64,000 nucleotides of DNA from Gp6-AA40 sp035492455 (GTDB lineage: Bacteria > Acidobacteriota > Vicinamibacteria > Vicinamibacterales > UBA2999), in the NCBI GenBank assembly GCA_035492455.1, contig DATJJE010000070.1:124001-188000 (forward strand). Reading direction: 5' to 3'. The number at the start of each line of letters is the position of its first letter. The stretch's first letter is position 1. The position numbers were made by a program, and so were the translations under genes. Positions 1-7,544 of this stretch are shown piece by piece. Below the pieces are notes generated by a model. That model saw only the letters and a list, made by a program, of their open reading frames with translations. It did no database searches and had not been told where the DNA came from.

Positions 1-1
1 C

Positions 2-1219
2 GGCGATTCGCTGAGCATCGTCCCGTCGGTCGCGGGAGGCGCCCCGACGGCCGCTCCGCCACAGACCGAGCTGAACGCCGACGAAATCAAGCGCTACTCC
101 CGGCATCTCATCATGCCGGAGGTTGGCGTCGACGGTCAGAAGAAGCTGAAGGCGGGAAGCGTGCTCTGCATCGGAGCGGGCGGACTTGGGTCACCGGCGG
201 CGATGTATATGGCCGCGGCCGGAGTCGGCCGCATCGGCATCGTCGATTTCGACGTTGTCGACTTCAGCAACCTGCAGCGTCAGCTGCTGCATGGCACGTC
301 GAGCGTCGGCAAGTCGAAGCTCGCATCGGCGAGGGATCGACTGCACGATTTGAATCCGCACATCGAGATCGACACTTACGAGACGACGGTTACTTCGGAC
401 AACGCGCTCGATCTCTTCAAGGACTACGACGTCATCCTCGACGGCACCGACAACTTCCCGACGCGTTATCTCGTCAACGACGCGTGCGTCCTCACCGGCA
501 AGCCGAACGCCTACGGCAGCATCTTCCGCTTCGAAGGACAGGCATCGGTGTTCGGCACGAAGGAAGGCCCATGCTATCGATGCCTCTATCCCGAGCCGCC
601 GCCGCCGGGGCTCGTGCCGAGTTGCGCTGAAGGCGGAGTGCTCGGTGTGCTGCCCGGCATCATCGGCGTCATCCAGGCGACAGAGGCGATCAAGCTGATC
701 ATGGGCATCGGCGAGCCGCTGATCGGACGCTTCCTCATCTACGACGCGCTGAAGATGCGCTTCCGCGAGCTGAAGCTGCGCAAGGATCCGGATTGCCCGG
801 TGTGCGGCACGCACCCGACGGTGACGAAGCTGATCGACTACGAACAGTTCTGCGGCATCCGCCCCGAGCCGGCGGCGCAGCAGACGGGAGCAGCCGTGAA
901 CGAGTGGGAGACAACCTCAATCGATCTCAAGAAGCGCCTCGATGCCGGCGACGACGTGCTCATCCTCGACGTCCGCGAGCCGAACGAGTATCAGATCTGC
1001 AAGATTCCCGGATCTGTGCTCATCCCGCTCGGTGAGCTGCCGCGGCGGTATGCCGAGCTGCCGCACGACAAAGACATCGTTGCGCACTGCAAGATGGGCG
1101 GCCGCAGCGCGAAAGCCACGGATTTCCTGCGATCTGTCGGTTTCAATCGCGTCAAGAACCTCAAGGGCGGGATTCTCGACTGGATCGACAAAGTGGACCC
1201 CAGCCAGCCGAAATACTGA
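2..1219 (+). CDS. moeB: MoaD-like / MoeB (E1-type) / rhodanese fusion, 5' partial
   Basis: The reading frame is open from the left edge of the window. The first codons give GDSLSIVPSVAGG, a MoaD/ThiS-like C-terminus ending in the diglycine. It runs on without a stop through a Pro/Ala linker into a ThiF/MoeB adenylyltransferase (RYSRHLIMPEVG, then the nucleotide-binding GAGGLGSP, then CYRCLY and CPVCG zinc pairs). From about nt 905 a rhodanese domain follows, with active-site loop CKMGGR (Cys near nt 1089). MoeB/MoeZ/MOCS3-type proteins adenylate the diglycine end of a sulfur carrier, and the rhodanese passes sulfur to it as thiocarboxylate. Sulfur would come from the cysteine desulfurase two genes on. 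An ATG at 113 could start a MoaD-free protein, but it lies inside the conserved E1 N-terminus, so the fused frame is preferred. Which carrier is served (molybdopterin, thiamine or cysteine synthesis) is not decided by the sequence. Confidence 0.85.
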   Translation, partial: GDSLSIVPSVAGGAPTAAPPQTELNADEIKRYSRHLIMPEVGVDGQKKLKAGSVLCIGAGGLGSPAAMYMAAAGVGRIGIVDFDVVDFSNLQRQLLHGTSSVGKSKLASARDRLHDLNPHIEIDTYETTVTSDNALDLFKDYDVILDGTDNFPTRYLVNDACVLTGKPNAYGSIFRFEGQASVFGTKEGPCYRCLYPEPPPPGLVPSCAEGGVLGVLPGIIGVIQATEAIKLIMGIGEPLIGRFLIYDALKMRFRELKLRKDPDCPVCGTHPTVTKLIDYEQFCGIRPEPAAQQTGAAVNEWETTSIDLKKRLDAGDDVLILDVREPNEYQICKIPGSVLIPLGELPRRYAELPHDKDIVAHCKMGGRSAKATDFLRSVGFNRVKNLKGGILDWIDKVDPSQPKY

Positions 1220-1229
1220 ACCCCGACCT

Positions 1230-1286
1230 TTCTTGACGGGTTTTGCGATAAAATACGACGATAGCGGTCGGATATAAGACGTATCT
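1230..1286 (+). promoter_or_regulatory. Possible promoter/operator region of iscR
   Basis: The short gap between the MoeB-type gene and iscR is AT-rich against its surroundings. It contains TTGACG (1233-1238), and TAAAAT and TATAAG further down. The ATACG (1253-1257) and CGTAT (1280-1284) arms form an inverted pair around it. Rrf2 regulators usually bind such A/T-flanked dyads and autoregulate. No -35/-10 pair with good spacing can be fixed by eye, so this is a candidate only. Confidence 0.25.
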
Positions 1287-1748
1287 ATGTTGAGGCTCTC
1301 CAAGAAGGCTGATTACGCGTTGATGGCGATGAAGCACCTCGCTCAGAAGCGCGACACCTGCTCCTCGAGTGCCCGTGAGATTGCCGAGCAGTACGACATT
1401 CCGATCGAGTTGATGGCGAAGGTGCTGCAGCGGCTGGTACGGATGCGGCTGCTCGCGTCGACGCAAGGTACGCGCGGCGGCTATATGCTCGGACGCGCCG
1501 CCGATTCGATCAGTGTCGCGCAAGTGATCGAAGCGATCGACGGTCCGTTTTCCGTGACCGCCTGCTCGACGGAGAAACACGACTGCGAACAGTTCAACAA
1601 GTGCAGTATTCGCGATCCACTCTGGCAGATCCGCGAGCGGATTGCGGCGGCGCTTGGAACCGTGACGATTGCGGAGATCGCGGCGGAGAACATCCCTGCG
1701 CCGGTGACGGTGTCGCACGCCGCGGTGCTACATAACGCGAGGACGTAA
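1287..1748 (+). CDS. iscR: Rrf2-family Fe-S cluster regulator IscR
   Basis: This 153-residue protein starts MLRLSKKADYALMAM, the classic Rrf2 winged-helix N-terminus. The recognition region follows (IPIELMAKVLQRL, then TRGGYMLGR). Three cysteines lie at about residues 92-106 with spacing C-x6-C-x5-C. E. coli IscR has C-x5-C-x5-C for its [2Fe-2S] cluster, so the first gap is one residue longer here. It heads a complete isc operon, and its stop codon abuts the iscS start. The expected role is autoregulation and control of isc genes by cluster occupancy. The C-terminal tail after the cysteines is short and of no obvious function. Confidence 0.9.
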   Translation: MLRLSKKADYALMAMKHLAQKRDTCSSSAREIAEQYDIPIELMAKVLQRLVRMRLLASTQGTRGGYMLGRAADSISVAQVIEAIDGPFSVTACSTEKHDCEQFNKCSIRDPLWQIRERIAAALGTVTIAEIAAENIPAPVTVSHAAVLHNART

Positions 1749-2963
1749 ATGAAGCTTCCGATCTACATGGACTATCACGCCACGACGCCCGTCGACCCGC
1801 GGGTGCTCGACGCGATGATGCCGTTCTTCACGCAGAAGTTCGGCAACGCAGCCAGCCGTAACCATCCGTTCGGTTGGGAAGCGGAGGAAGCCGTTGAAGC
1901 GGCGCGCAAGCAGGTGGCGGCGCTCATCGGCGCGAACGCGAAGGAGATCATCTTCACGAGCGGCGCGACCGAGTCGAACAACCTGGCGATCAAGGGCGTC
2001 GCGGAGATGTACCGCGAGAAGGGCAACCACATCATTACGTGCGTCACCGAGCACAAAGCGGTGATCGACACGTGCAAGAAGCTGGAGAAGCAGGGGCTGC
2101 GCGTCACGTATTTGCCCGTGCAGAAGGACGGCCGCATCGATCTCGATGAGCTGCGCGCCTCCATTACCAACAAGACGATTCTCATCACGATCATGACGGC
2201 CAACAACGAGATCGGCGTCATCCAACCGATCGCGGAGATCGGTGCGATCGCGAAGGAGAAGGGGATCATTTTCCACACCGATGGCGTGCAGGCTGTCGGC
2301 AAGGTTCCGTTCGACGTCACCGCGCTGAAGGTCGATCTCGTCTCGATCAGCGGGCACAAGATTTACGGGCCGAAGGGCGTCGGCGCGCTCTATGTGCGTC
2401 GGCGCAACCCGCGCGTGCTGCTCGCCGAGCAGATCAACGGCGGCGGCCACGAACGGGGCATGCGCTCGGGCACGCTGAACGTCACCGGCATCGTCGGCCT
2501 CGGCACGGCGGCGGAACTGTGTCAGCAGGACATGACGAAGGATACGGAGCGGCTGCGCAAGCTGCGCGACCGTCTCAATGACGGCCTCCACAAGAACCTC
2601 GACGAGATCTACATCAACGGTTCGATGGAGCACCGGTTGCCGCACAACCTGAATATCAGCTTCGCCTATGTCGAAGGCGAGTCGCTGCTGATGGGCATCA
2701 ACGACGTGGCTGTGTCGTCCGGCTCCGCCTGCACGTCGGCCAGCCTCGAGCCATCGTACGTGCTGAAGGCGCTCGGCGCCGGCGACGACCTCGCGCATTC
2801 CTCGATTCGCTTCGGTCTCGGCCGGTGGACGACGGACGAAGAGGTCGATTACGTGATCGACAAACTGACGAAGGTGGTGCGGCGTCTGCGTGAGATGTCG
2901 CCCCTCTATGAGATGGTCAAAGAGGGAGTCGATCTCTCGAAGATGCAGTGGGTGACACATTAG
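1749..2963 (+). CDS. iscS: Cysteine desulfurase IscS
   Basis: This is a pyridoxal-phosphate enzyme that takes sulfur from cysteine and passes it as persulfide to IscU and other acceptors. The 404 residues match E. coli IscS in length. The N-terminus is MKLPIYMDYHATTPVDPRV; the cofactor lysine sits in SGHKIYGPKG (about residue 206) and the catalytic cysteine in SSGSACTSASLEPSYV (about residue 328), on the long flexible loop typical of group I IscS enzymes. GAGGA at 1739-1743 is a good ribosome site for the ATG at 1749. The last codon and the TAG stop run into a palindromic repeat. It follows iscR with no gap and precedes iscU by 37 bases. Confidence 0.97.
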   Translation: MKLPIYMDYHATTPVDPRVLDAMMPFFTQKFGNAASRNHPFGWEAEEAVEAARKQVAALIGANAKEIIFTSGATESNNLAIKGVAEMYREKGNHIITCVTEHKAVIDTCKKLEKQGLRVTYLPVQKDGRIDLDELRASITNKTILITIMTANNEIGVIQPIAEIGAIAKEKGIIFHTDGVQAVGKVPFDVTALKVDLVSISGHKIYGPKGVGALYVRRRNPRVLLAEQINGGGHERGMRSGTLNVTGIVGLGTAAELCQQDMTKDTERLRKLRDRLNDGLHKNLDEIYINGSMEHRLPHNLNISFAYVEGESLLMGINDVAVSSGSACTSASLEPSYVLKALGAGDDLAHSSIRFGLGRWTTDEEVDYVIDKLTKVVRRLREMSPLYEMVKEGVDLSKMQWVTH

Positions 2964-2988
2964 GGCGGACCTGAACGTCCGCCCCTAC
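2960..2988. repeat. REP-like palindrome between iscS and iscU
   Basis: GGGCGGAC (2963-2970) pairs perfectly with GTCCGCCC (2977-2984) across a 6-base loop, flanked by TAG/CTA. The element supplies the TAG stop of iscS. A second palindrome of the same pattern (GCGGACCT...AGGTCCGC flanked by TAG/CTAC) sits at 29281-29310, which suggests a dispersed repeat family rather than a gene-specific structure. In mRNA it would form a stable hairpin between the two cistrons. Confidence 0.6.
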
Positions 2989-3000
2989 ACGGAGAACATC

Positions 3001-3432
3001 ATGGCTTACTCGAATAAGGTCGTCGATCACTACGAGAACCCGCGCAACGTCGGGTCGCTGCCGAAAGACGATGTCAACGTGGGCACCGGCCTGGTTGGCG
3101 CGCCGGAGTGCGGCGACGTGATGAAGCTGCAGGTGAAGGTCAATCCCGACACCGGCGTCATCGACGACGCGAAGTTCAAGACATTCGGGTGTGGATCGGC
3201 GATTGCCAGCTCGAGTCTCGCCACAGAGTGGCTGAAGGGCAAGACCGTCGAGCAGGCGCTCGCCATCAAGAACACCGACATCGTCGCCGAGTTGTCGCTG
3301 CCGCCGGTGAAGATTCACTGTTCGGTGCTCGCCGAGGACGCAATCAAGGCGGCGATTACCGACTACAAGAAGAAGCAGGACGAGGCGAAGGGCGTGAAGC
3401 CTGCTGCGGAGCACGCTCAGCCGAGCGCGTAA
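3001..3432 (+). CDS. iscU: Fe-S cluster scaffold IscU
   Basis: IscU is the scaffold on which IscS-derived sulfur and iron form a [2Fe-2S] cluster. The 143 residues carry all three cluster cysteines (GAPECGDV about 37, TFGCGSAIA about 63, IHCSVLAED about 106), the Asp after the first cysteine, and the LPPVK motif (about 99-103) that HscA binds. The start MAYSNKVVDHYENPRNVG is canonical. Compared with the usual ~128 residues it has a short charged C-terminal tail (KGVKPAAEHAQPSA) of no recognised role. It lies directly before iscA, which starts three bases after its stop codon. Confidence 0.96.
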   Translation: MAYSNKVVDHYENPRNVGSLPKDDVNVGTGLVGAPECGDVMKLQVKVNPDTGVIDDAKFKTFGCGSAIASSSLATEWLKGKTVEQALAIKNTDIVAELSLPPVKIHCSVLAEDAIKAAITDYKKKQDEAKGVKPAAEHAQPSA

Positions 3433-3435
3433 ACG

Positions 3436-3762
3436 ATGATCGAAATTTCCGAGACCGCCGCCAGGAAGATCAAATCGCTGATGGCCAAGCAGGGCATCAC
3501 CGATGGCGGTCTGCGTGTGGGCGTCAAAGGGGGCGGCTGCTCGGGTCTGAGCTACACGTTCGCGTGGGAGAGGGAGCCGCGCCTTGGTGATGAAGTGTTT
3601 GAAGGGCCGGAGGGCGCGAAGATCTTCGTCGATAAAAAGAGCTACCTGTTCCTGAACGGCACGACGCTCGACTATGACGCCGCGCTCCTGAGCCAAGGCT
3701 TCGTTTTCAACAACCCGAACGCGAAGACGACCTGCGGCTGCGGCAGTTCCTTCGGCGCCTGA
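3436..3762 (+). CDS. iscA: A-type Fe-S carrier IscA
   Basis: This 108-residue HesB/IscA protein (MIEISETAARKIKSLM) has the three conserved cysteines: one in KGGGCSGLSYTF (about residue 35) and two in the terminal TTCGCGSSFGA. A-type carriers take clusters from the scaffold to apo-targets. It lies three bases after iscU. Position and length fit IscA rather than ErpA or SufA, although those assignments rest on context, as the families are close in sequence. Confidence 0.93.
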   Translation: MIEISETAARKIKSLMAKQGITDGGLRVGVKGGGCSGLSYTFAWEREPRLGDEVFEGPEGAKIFVDKKSYLFLNGTTLDYDAALLSQGFVFNNPNAKTTCGCGSSFGA

Positions 3763-3790
3763 GGCGCCGGGGAGCAGCCATCACAGCGTC

Positions 3791-4567
3791 ATGACTCCCG
3801 AACCGATTCCTCTTCGTTCTCAATCGACGGCGGCCCAGCGCGCGAGTGTGCGCGCGGGCGACCCCGCCATTGAGTGCCGCAACTGCGGCGCGGGCGCTCC
3901 CGTCGACGAGCATTTCTGCCCGCAGTGCAGCCGCATCCTCGCTCTCGGACGCCATGGAGATTTCTTCTCGTTCCTTGGTCTTCCCCGCAAGGTGGTGCTC
4001 GATGCCAACGACCTGGAGCGGCGATTCCGCGAGTTGAGCCGCAAGTTTCACCCTGACTACTTCTACAACGCGCCGCCGGCGGAGAGACTGGCCAGCCTCG
4101 AGCGCTCGTCGTATCTGAACGATGCGTACCGTGCGCTGAAGAATCCGGTGACGCGCATCGAGCACCTGCTCGCGATTGAAGGATTGCCGTCGCCGAAGTC
4201 CGAGGAAGGCCAAGCCAAAGTCCCGCCATCACTGCTCGAAGAGGTCTTCGCGCTGAACGAGGAGCTCGATGAGATCCGCGAGCTGCGCGAATCTGGCGCT
4301 AACCTGGAGACACTGCGCCTGCGGCTCGAGAAGGCGCGGCAGCCGGTTGAAGGCAAGCGCAAGGAGCATGAGCGCCAGCTCGACGAGCTGAGCGCGCGCT
4401 GGGATAGCCAGGAAGATGCCGCCGCCGAGGAGAAGCGCGCCACCCTGGACGCGCTGCGCGAGCGGCTGCTCGAGCGTAACTACATCAACAACCTGCTCGC
4501 TGGTATCGAGCGCGAGATGACGAGTCTTGCCGGAAGCCGGGAGCCTGGAGCCGGCCGCCGTGGCTAG
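3791..4567 (+). CDS. hscB: Co-chaperone HscB with an N-terminal zinc ribbon
   Basis: HscB is the J-domain partner of HscA that delivers IscU. This 258-residue version is long; E. coli HscB has about 171. Residues ~28-48 hold CRNCG and FCPQC, a four-cysteine zinc ribbon known from plant and animal HSC20 but absent in E. coli HscB. The J-domain follows (FFSFLGLPRKV through the HPD in KFHPDYF, about residue 78). The C-terminal three-helix IscU-binding domain follows (LNEELDEIRELRE). A charged extension with KRKEHERQLDELSARW looks helical. Its end overlaps the likely hscA start by 8 bases (GTGGCTAG), so translation is probably coupled. Confidence 0.92.
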   Translation: MTPEPIPLRSQSTAAQRASVRAGDPAIECRNCGAGAPVDEHFCPQCSRILALGRHGDFFSFLGLPRKVVLDANDLERRFRELSRKFHPDYFYNAPPAERLASLERSSYLNDAYRALKNPVTRIEHLLAIEGLPSPKSEEGQAKVPPSLLEEVFALNEELDEIRELRESGANLETLRLRLEKARQPVEGKRKEHERQLDELSARWDSQEDAAAEEKRATLDALRERLLERNYINNLLAGIEREMTSLAGSREPGAGRRG

Positions 4568-6413
4568 GGTCGTCGGCATCGATCTCGGCACCACCAACAG
4601 CCTCGTCGCCTATGTCGAGGACGGCCGACCCGTCGTCATTCGCGATGAGAGCGGAGACGCGCTCGTTCCGTCGGTTGTTTCCATCGGAGACGAGGGGACC
4701 ATCTTCGTCGGGCGGGAAGCGCAGCGTCGGCTTCTGACCGCGCCGTCCCGGTCCGTGTATTCGGTGAAGCGCTTCATGGGTCGCGGCATCGAGGATCTGC
4801 GCGCGGAAGCGGGGCTGCTGCCCTTTACCGTGTCTGGCGATCCAGGCGGGGTTGTTCGCATTGGCATGGCAGATCGCGCGTTCACTCCGCCAGAGATTTC
4901 CGCGTTCGTGCTGCGCGAGCTGAGGCACCGCGCCGAAGAGCATTTCCGCAAACAGGGTGAGTTCGACTTCGAGGTCGATCGCGCGGTGATCACCGTTCCG
5001 GCGTATTTCAACGATGCGCAGCGAACCGCGACCCGTGACGCGGGACGGCTCGCCGGCCTCGAGGTGCTGCGCATCATCAACGAGCCGACGGCGGCGTCGC
5101 TCGCCTACGGCCTCGACAAGCGCGATCGCGGAACGATCGCCGTCTACGATCTCGGCGGCGGCACCTTCGATATCTCCATCCTGAAGGTGGAAGACGGTGT
5201 GTTCCAGGTGCTGTCGACGAACGGCGACACGCATCTTGGCGGCGATGACATCGATCGGCTGATGGTCGAAACGGTGCTGGCGGAGATCGCAGGTCCGAAG
5301 GAACAGGACGCGTCAACCGTTGAGGCGATCCGCCGCGCGGTCATTCAGGCGAAGTGGGATCTCTCCGACGTCGAAGAGACCGAGATTCGCGTCGAACCTT
5401 CGCGCTGGGTGCACAGCGGATACCGGAAGCGGATCACGCGCGCCGACTTCGAGCGGATCATCCGACCGCTCATCGACCGCACGCTGCAGCCATGTCGCCA
5501 GGCGCTCGCCGACGCGGGTCTCGAGCCGAAGGACATCGACGAAGCCGTGCTGGTCGGCGGGTCAACGCGCATCCCGCTCGTGCGCCGCCTGGTCGAGGAG
5601 CTGTTCGACCGCAAGCCACACAGCGATCTGAACCCGGACGAAGTGGTCGCGCTCGGCGCGGCGGTGCAGGCCGACATTCTGGTCAGCGGCCGCCGCGAGA
5701 TGCTGCTGCTCGACGTCACGCCGCTGTCGCTCGGCATCGAGACGATGGGCGGCGTCGTCTCGAAGATCATCATGCGCAACTCGACGATTCCGGCGAGCGG
5801 CCGCGAGATGTTCACCACCGGCGTCGACAACCAGACCGGCGTCGACATCCACGTGCTGCAGGGCGAGCGCGAGCTGGCGGCGGATTGCCGATCGCTGGCA
5901 CATCTGCACCTGAAGGGAATTCCGCCGATGCCCGCGGGGCTTCCGCGCATCGAGGTGCGGTTCCAGATCGACGCGAACGGCATCCTCAGTGTCGGTGCGC
6001 GCGAGCTGCGCACGGGCATCGAACAGGGCATCGAGGTCAAGCCGTCGTACGGACTGACCGATGAGGAAGTCGAGCGGATGCTGATCGAATCGTTCGAGCA
6101 CGCCGAAGCAGATTTCGAGGCACGGCTGCTGATTGAAGCTCGCAACGAGGCCGAAACCGTCATCCACGCGACTGAGAAGGTGCTGCGCCGCGCGGATCTG
6201 GAAGCCAGCGCATCGGAATTGCTGGAGCCGGGTGAGCGGGACCGGATCGAGGCCGCCCTCGCGGAATTGAAGGCGGTGATGACCGGCAGCGATCGCGCCG
6301 TCATCCAGGAGAAGACCCACGCGCTGAACCACGCAACTCACCATCTCGCGGAAGCAACGATGAATCGCTCCGTGCGCGAAGCGCTGGCCGGGCGGAATGT
6401 GAAGGACGTCTAG
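4560..6413 (+). CDS. hscA: Hsp70-type chaperone HscA
   Basis: HscA is the specialised Hsp70 that binds LPPVK of IscU and uses ATP to promote cluster transfer. The ATPase domain shows VVGIDLGTTNSLVAYV, YDLGGGTFDISIL, GGDDIDRL and LVGGSTRIPLVR. The substrate-binding half starts near DVTPLSLGIETMGG. A TTG at 4527 opens the frame earlier, but the GTG at 4560 is preferred: GGAG lies 9 bases upstream and the resulting MARVVGIDLGTTNS matches the family N-terminus. That gives 617 residues, almost the length of E. coli HscA. It overlaps hscB by 8 bases. Confidence 0.94.
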   Translation: MARVVGIDLGTTNSLVAYVEDGRPVVIRDESGDALVPSVVSIGDEGTIFVGREAQRRLLTAPSRSVYSVKRFMGRGIEDLRAEAGLLPFTVSGDPGGVVRIGMADRAFTPPEISAFVLRELRHRAEEHFRKQGEFDFEVDRAVITVPAYFNDAQRTATRDAGRLAGLEVLRIINEPTAASLAYGLDKRDRGTIAVYDLGGGTFDISILKVEDGVFQVLSTNGDTHLGGDDIDRLMVETVLAEIAGPKEQDASTVEAIRRAVIQAKWDLSDVEETEIRVEPSRWVHSGYRKRITRADFERIIRPLIDRTLQPCRQALADAGLEPKDIDEAVLVGGSTRIPLVRRLVEELFDRKPHSDLNPDEVVALGAAVQADILVSGRREMLLLDVTPLSLGIETMGGVVSKIIMRNSTIPASGREMFTTGVDNQTGVDIHVLQGERELAADCRSLAHLHLKGIPPMPAGLPRIEVRFQIDANGILSVGARELRTGIEQGIEVKPSYGLTDEEVERMLIESFEHAEADFEARLLIEARNEAETVIHATEKVLRRADLEASASELLEPGERDRIEAALAELKAVMTGSDRAVIQEKTHALNHATHHLAEATMNRSVREALAGRNVKDV

Positions 6414-6469
6414 CGGTGGGCCTCAACTGATGTACCTGCACGCACGACGGCCCGTCGAACAAAGTTTCG

Positions 6470-6494
6470 CTGGGCGCGACAGCAAGGCGCCCAG
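6470..6494 (+). promoter_or_regulatory. Intercistronic hairpin between hscA and fdx
   Basis: CTGGGCGC (6470-6477) pairs with GCGCCCAG (6487-6494) across a 9-base loop. It sits inside the 109-base gap between hscA and fdx, the longest gap in this operon. No T-run follows, so a simple terminator is unlikely. It could stabilise or split the transcript, or lower fdx-iscX expression. Confidence 0.4.
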
Positions 6495-6522
6495 GTGCAA
6501 TTTGGGAAGGACGTACCAGTAA

Positions 6523-6939
6523 ATGCCGAAGGTCACTTTCATCAAAGACGGGAAGGAGACGACCGTCGAATTCGAGCACGGCAAGCTCGAATATCAGCAC
6601 CACGGGCTGCCGGAGTCGTTCCTCGACGTCGCCATGAACTTCGGCATCCCGCTGGAGCACGCCTGCGGCGGCAGCTGCGCCTGCACGACGTGTCATCTCT
6701 ACATCAGGGATGGTGAGCAAAACCTCAGCGAGCCGGAGGACAAGGAGCTCGATCGACTCGACACCGCATGGGATCTGCGGACGAACTCACGGCTCGGATG
6801 CCAGGCTGTGATTAAGGGTGATGTCGTGGTCGAGTTCCCGATGTATACCCGGAATTACGTACAGGAAGGCGGCGCCATTCAGCTCGGCAAGTCGGATCAG
6901 ACCGAAGAAGAAAAGAAAGCGGCCGGAGCGCGGCCATGA
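6523..6939 (+). CDS. fdx: ISC-type [2Fe-2S] ferredoxin
   Basis: This 138-residue adrenodoxin-type ferredoxin of the isc operon supplies electrons for cluster assembly. The cluster cysteines are visible in HACGGSCACTTCHLYI (C-x5-C-x2-C) and RLGCQAVI. The N-terminal MPKVTFIKDGKETTVEFEHG is typical. After the ferredoxin fold there is a tail of about 30 residues (from FPMYTRNYVQEGG onward, ending in charged EEEKKAAGARP), longer than in E. coli Fdx. GGGAAGG lies 12 bases before the ATG, a somewhat long spacing. The stop overlaps the next start as ATGA. Confidence 0.94.
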   Translation: MPKVTFIKDGKETTVEFEHGKLEYQHHGLPESFLDVAMNFGIPLEHACGGSCACTTCHLYIRDGEQNLSEPEDKELDRLDTAWDLRTNSRLGCQAVIKGDVVVEFPMYTRNYVQEGGAIQLGKSDQTEEEKKAAGARP

Positions 6940-7139
6940 AGTGGATCAACGCCGAGGATATCGGCATCGCGTTGAGCGAAAAGTTCCCCGACCTCGACCC
7001 CCTTACCGTAAGATTCACGGACCTGCGCGAGCGGGTCCTCGAGCTCGACGGGTTTGATGATGACCCGAAGGCGTCGAACGAGCCCAAGCTCGAGGCCATT
7101 CAGATGGCCTGGTACGAAGAATGGAAGGAAAACCAATAG
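6936..7139 (+). CDS. iscX: IscX (YfhJ) Fe-S assembly protein
   Basis: The 67 residues match the IscX family over their whole length (MKWINAEDIGIALSEKFPD, DLRERVLELDGFDDDP, EAIQMAWYEEWKE). IscX is a small acidic protein that binds IscS and iron and modulates sulfur transfer. It overlaps fdx by four bases (ATGA), implying coupled translation. It closes the operon in the same position as in E. coli. Confidence 0.93.
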   Translation: MKWINAEDIGIALSEKFPDLDPLTVRFTDLRERVLELDGFDDDPKASNEPKLEAIQMAWYEEWKENQ

Positions 7140-7163
7140 GATCCCACTAACGTCTGAAGAGCC

Positions 7164-7535
7164 ATGAATCTCATGCGGGTCGTTCTCGTCGGATCGATTG
7201 TTCTGGCCGCCGCCGGCGTCGCGTCGGCGCAGCAGACGTCGGTCGACGTGAAGCGCCTGCCTCTGGATTTGAATAAAGTCACCCGCCAGCTGCGGCAGAG
7301 CGCGGCCAGCGAATCCGGCAACGGCCTGCACATCCGCTACACCGTTGACGTCTACGGCCAGGCGCCGCGAATCGACCTTTTCACGAAGCAGGACAACCTT
7401 GCCACCGGCCCCGTCCCGTACGGCGCCCCCAGCCATCGCGAGATGATCGAGCACGTGACGCCGATCGAATACCGCGCACCCTATGCGGACCTGTCGGCGC
7501 TACTTCGCTGGCTGTCCGAGAAGAGCAAGAAATAA
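7164..7535 (+). CDS. Secreted protein of unknown function
   Basis: This 123-residue protein has a clear signal peptide (MNLMRVVLVGSIVLAAAGVASAQQ, cleavage after ASA) and a short mixed alpha/beta mature part without cysteines. Features such as GLHIRYTVDVYGQAPRIDLF and PYGAPSHREMIEHVTP do not match a family I can name. It lies 24 bases after iscX and 9 bases before mqnB, so it may be co-transcribed with both, but nothing ties it to Fe-S or menaquinone work. Confidence 0.75.
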   Translation: MNLMRVVLVGSIVLAAAGVASAQQTSVDVKRLPLDLNKVTRQLRQSAASESGNGLHIRYTVDVYGQAPRIDLFTKQDNLATGPVPYGAPSHREMIEHVTPIEYRAPYADLSALLRWLSEKSKK

Positions 7536-7544
7536 TATTCGCCA

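Noticed and set aside
1233..1278. A defined sigma-70 promoter for iscR
   Set aside because: TTGACG has no -10 at 16-18 bases; only a low-confidence region is reported.
1728..2960. A 410-codon open frame on the minus strand opposite iscS
   Set aside because: Lies wholly antisense to a conserved gene, Arg/His-rich, and results from GC-biased third positions.
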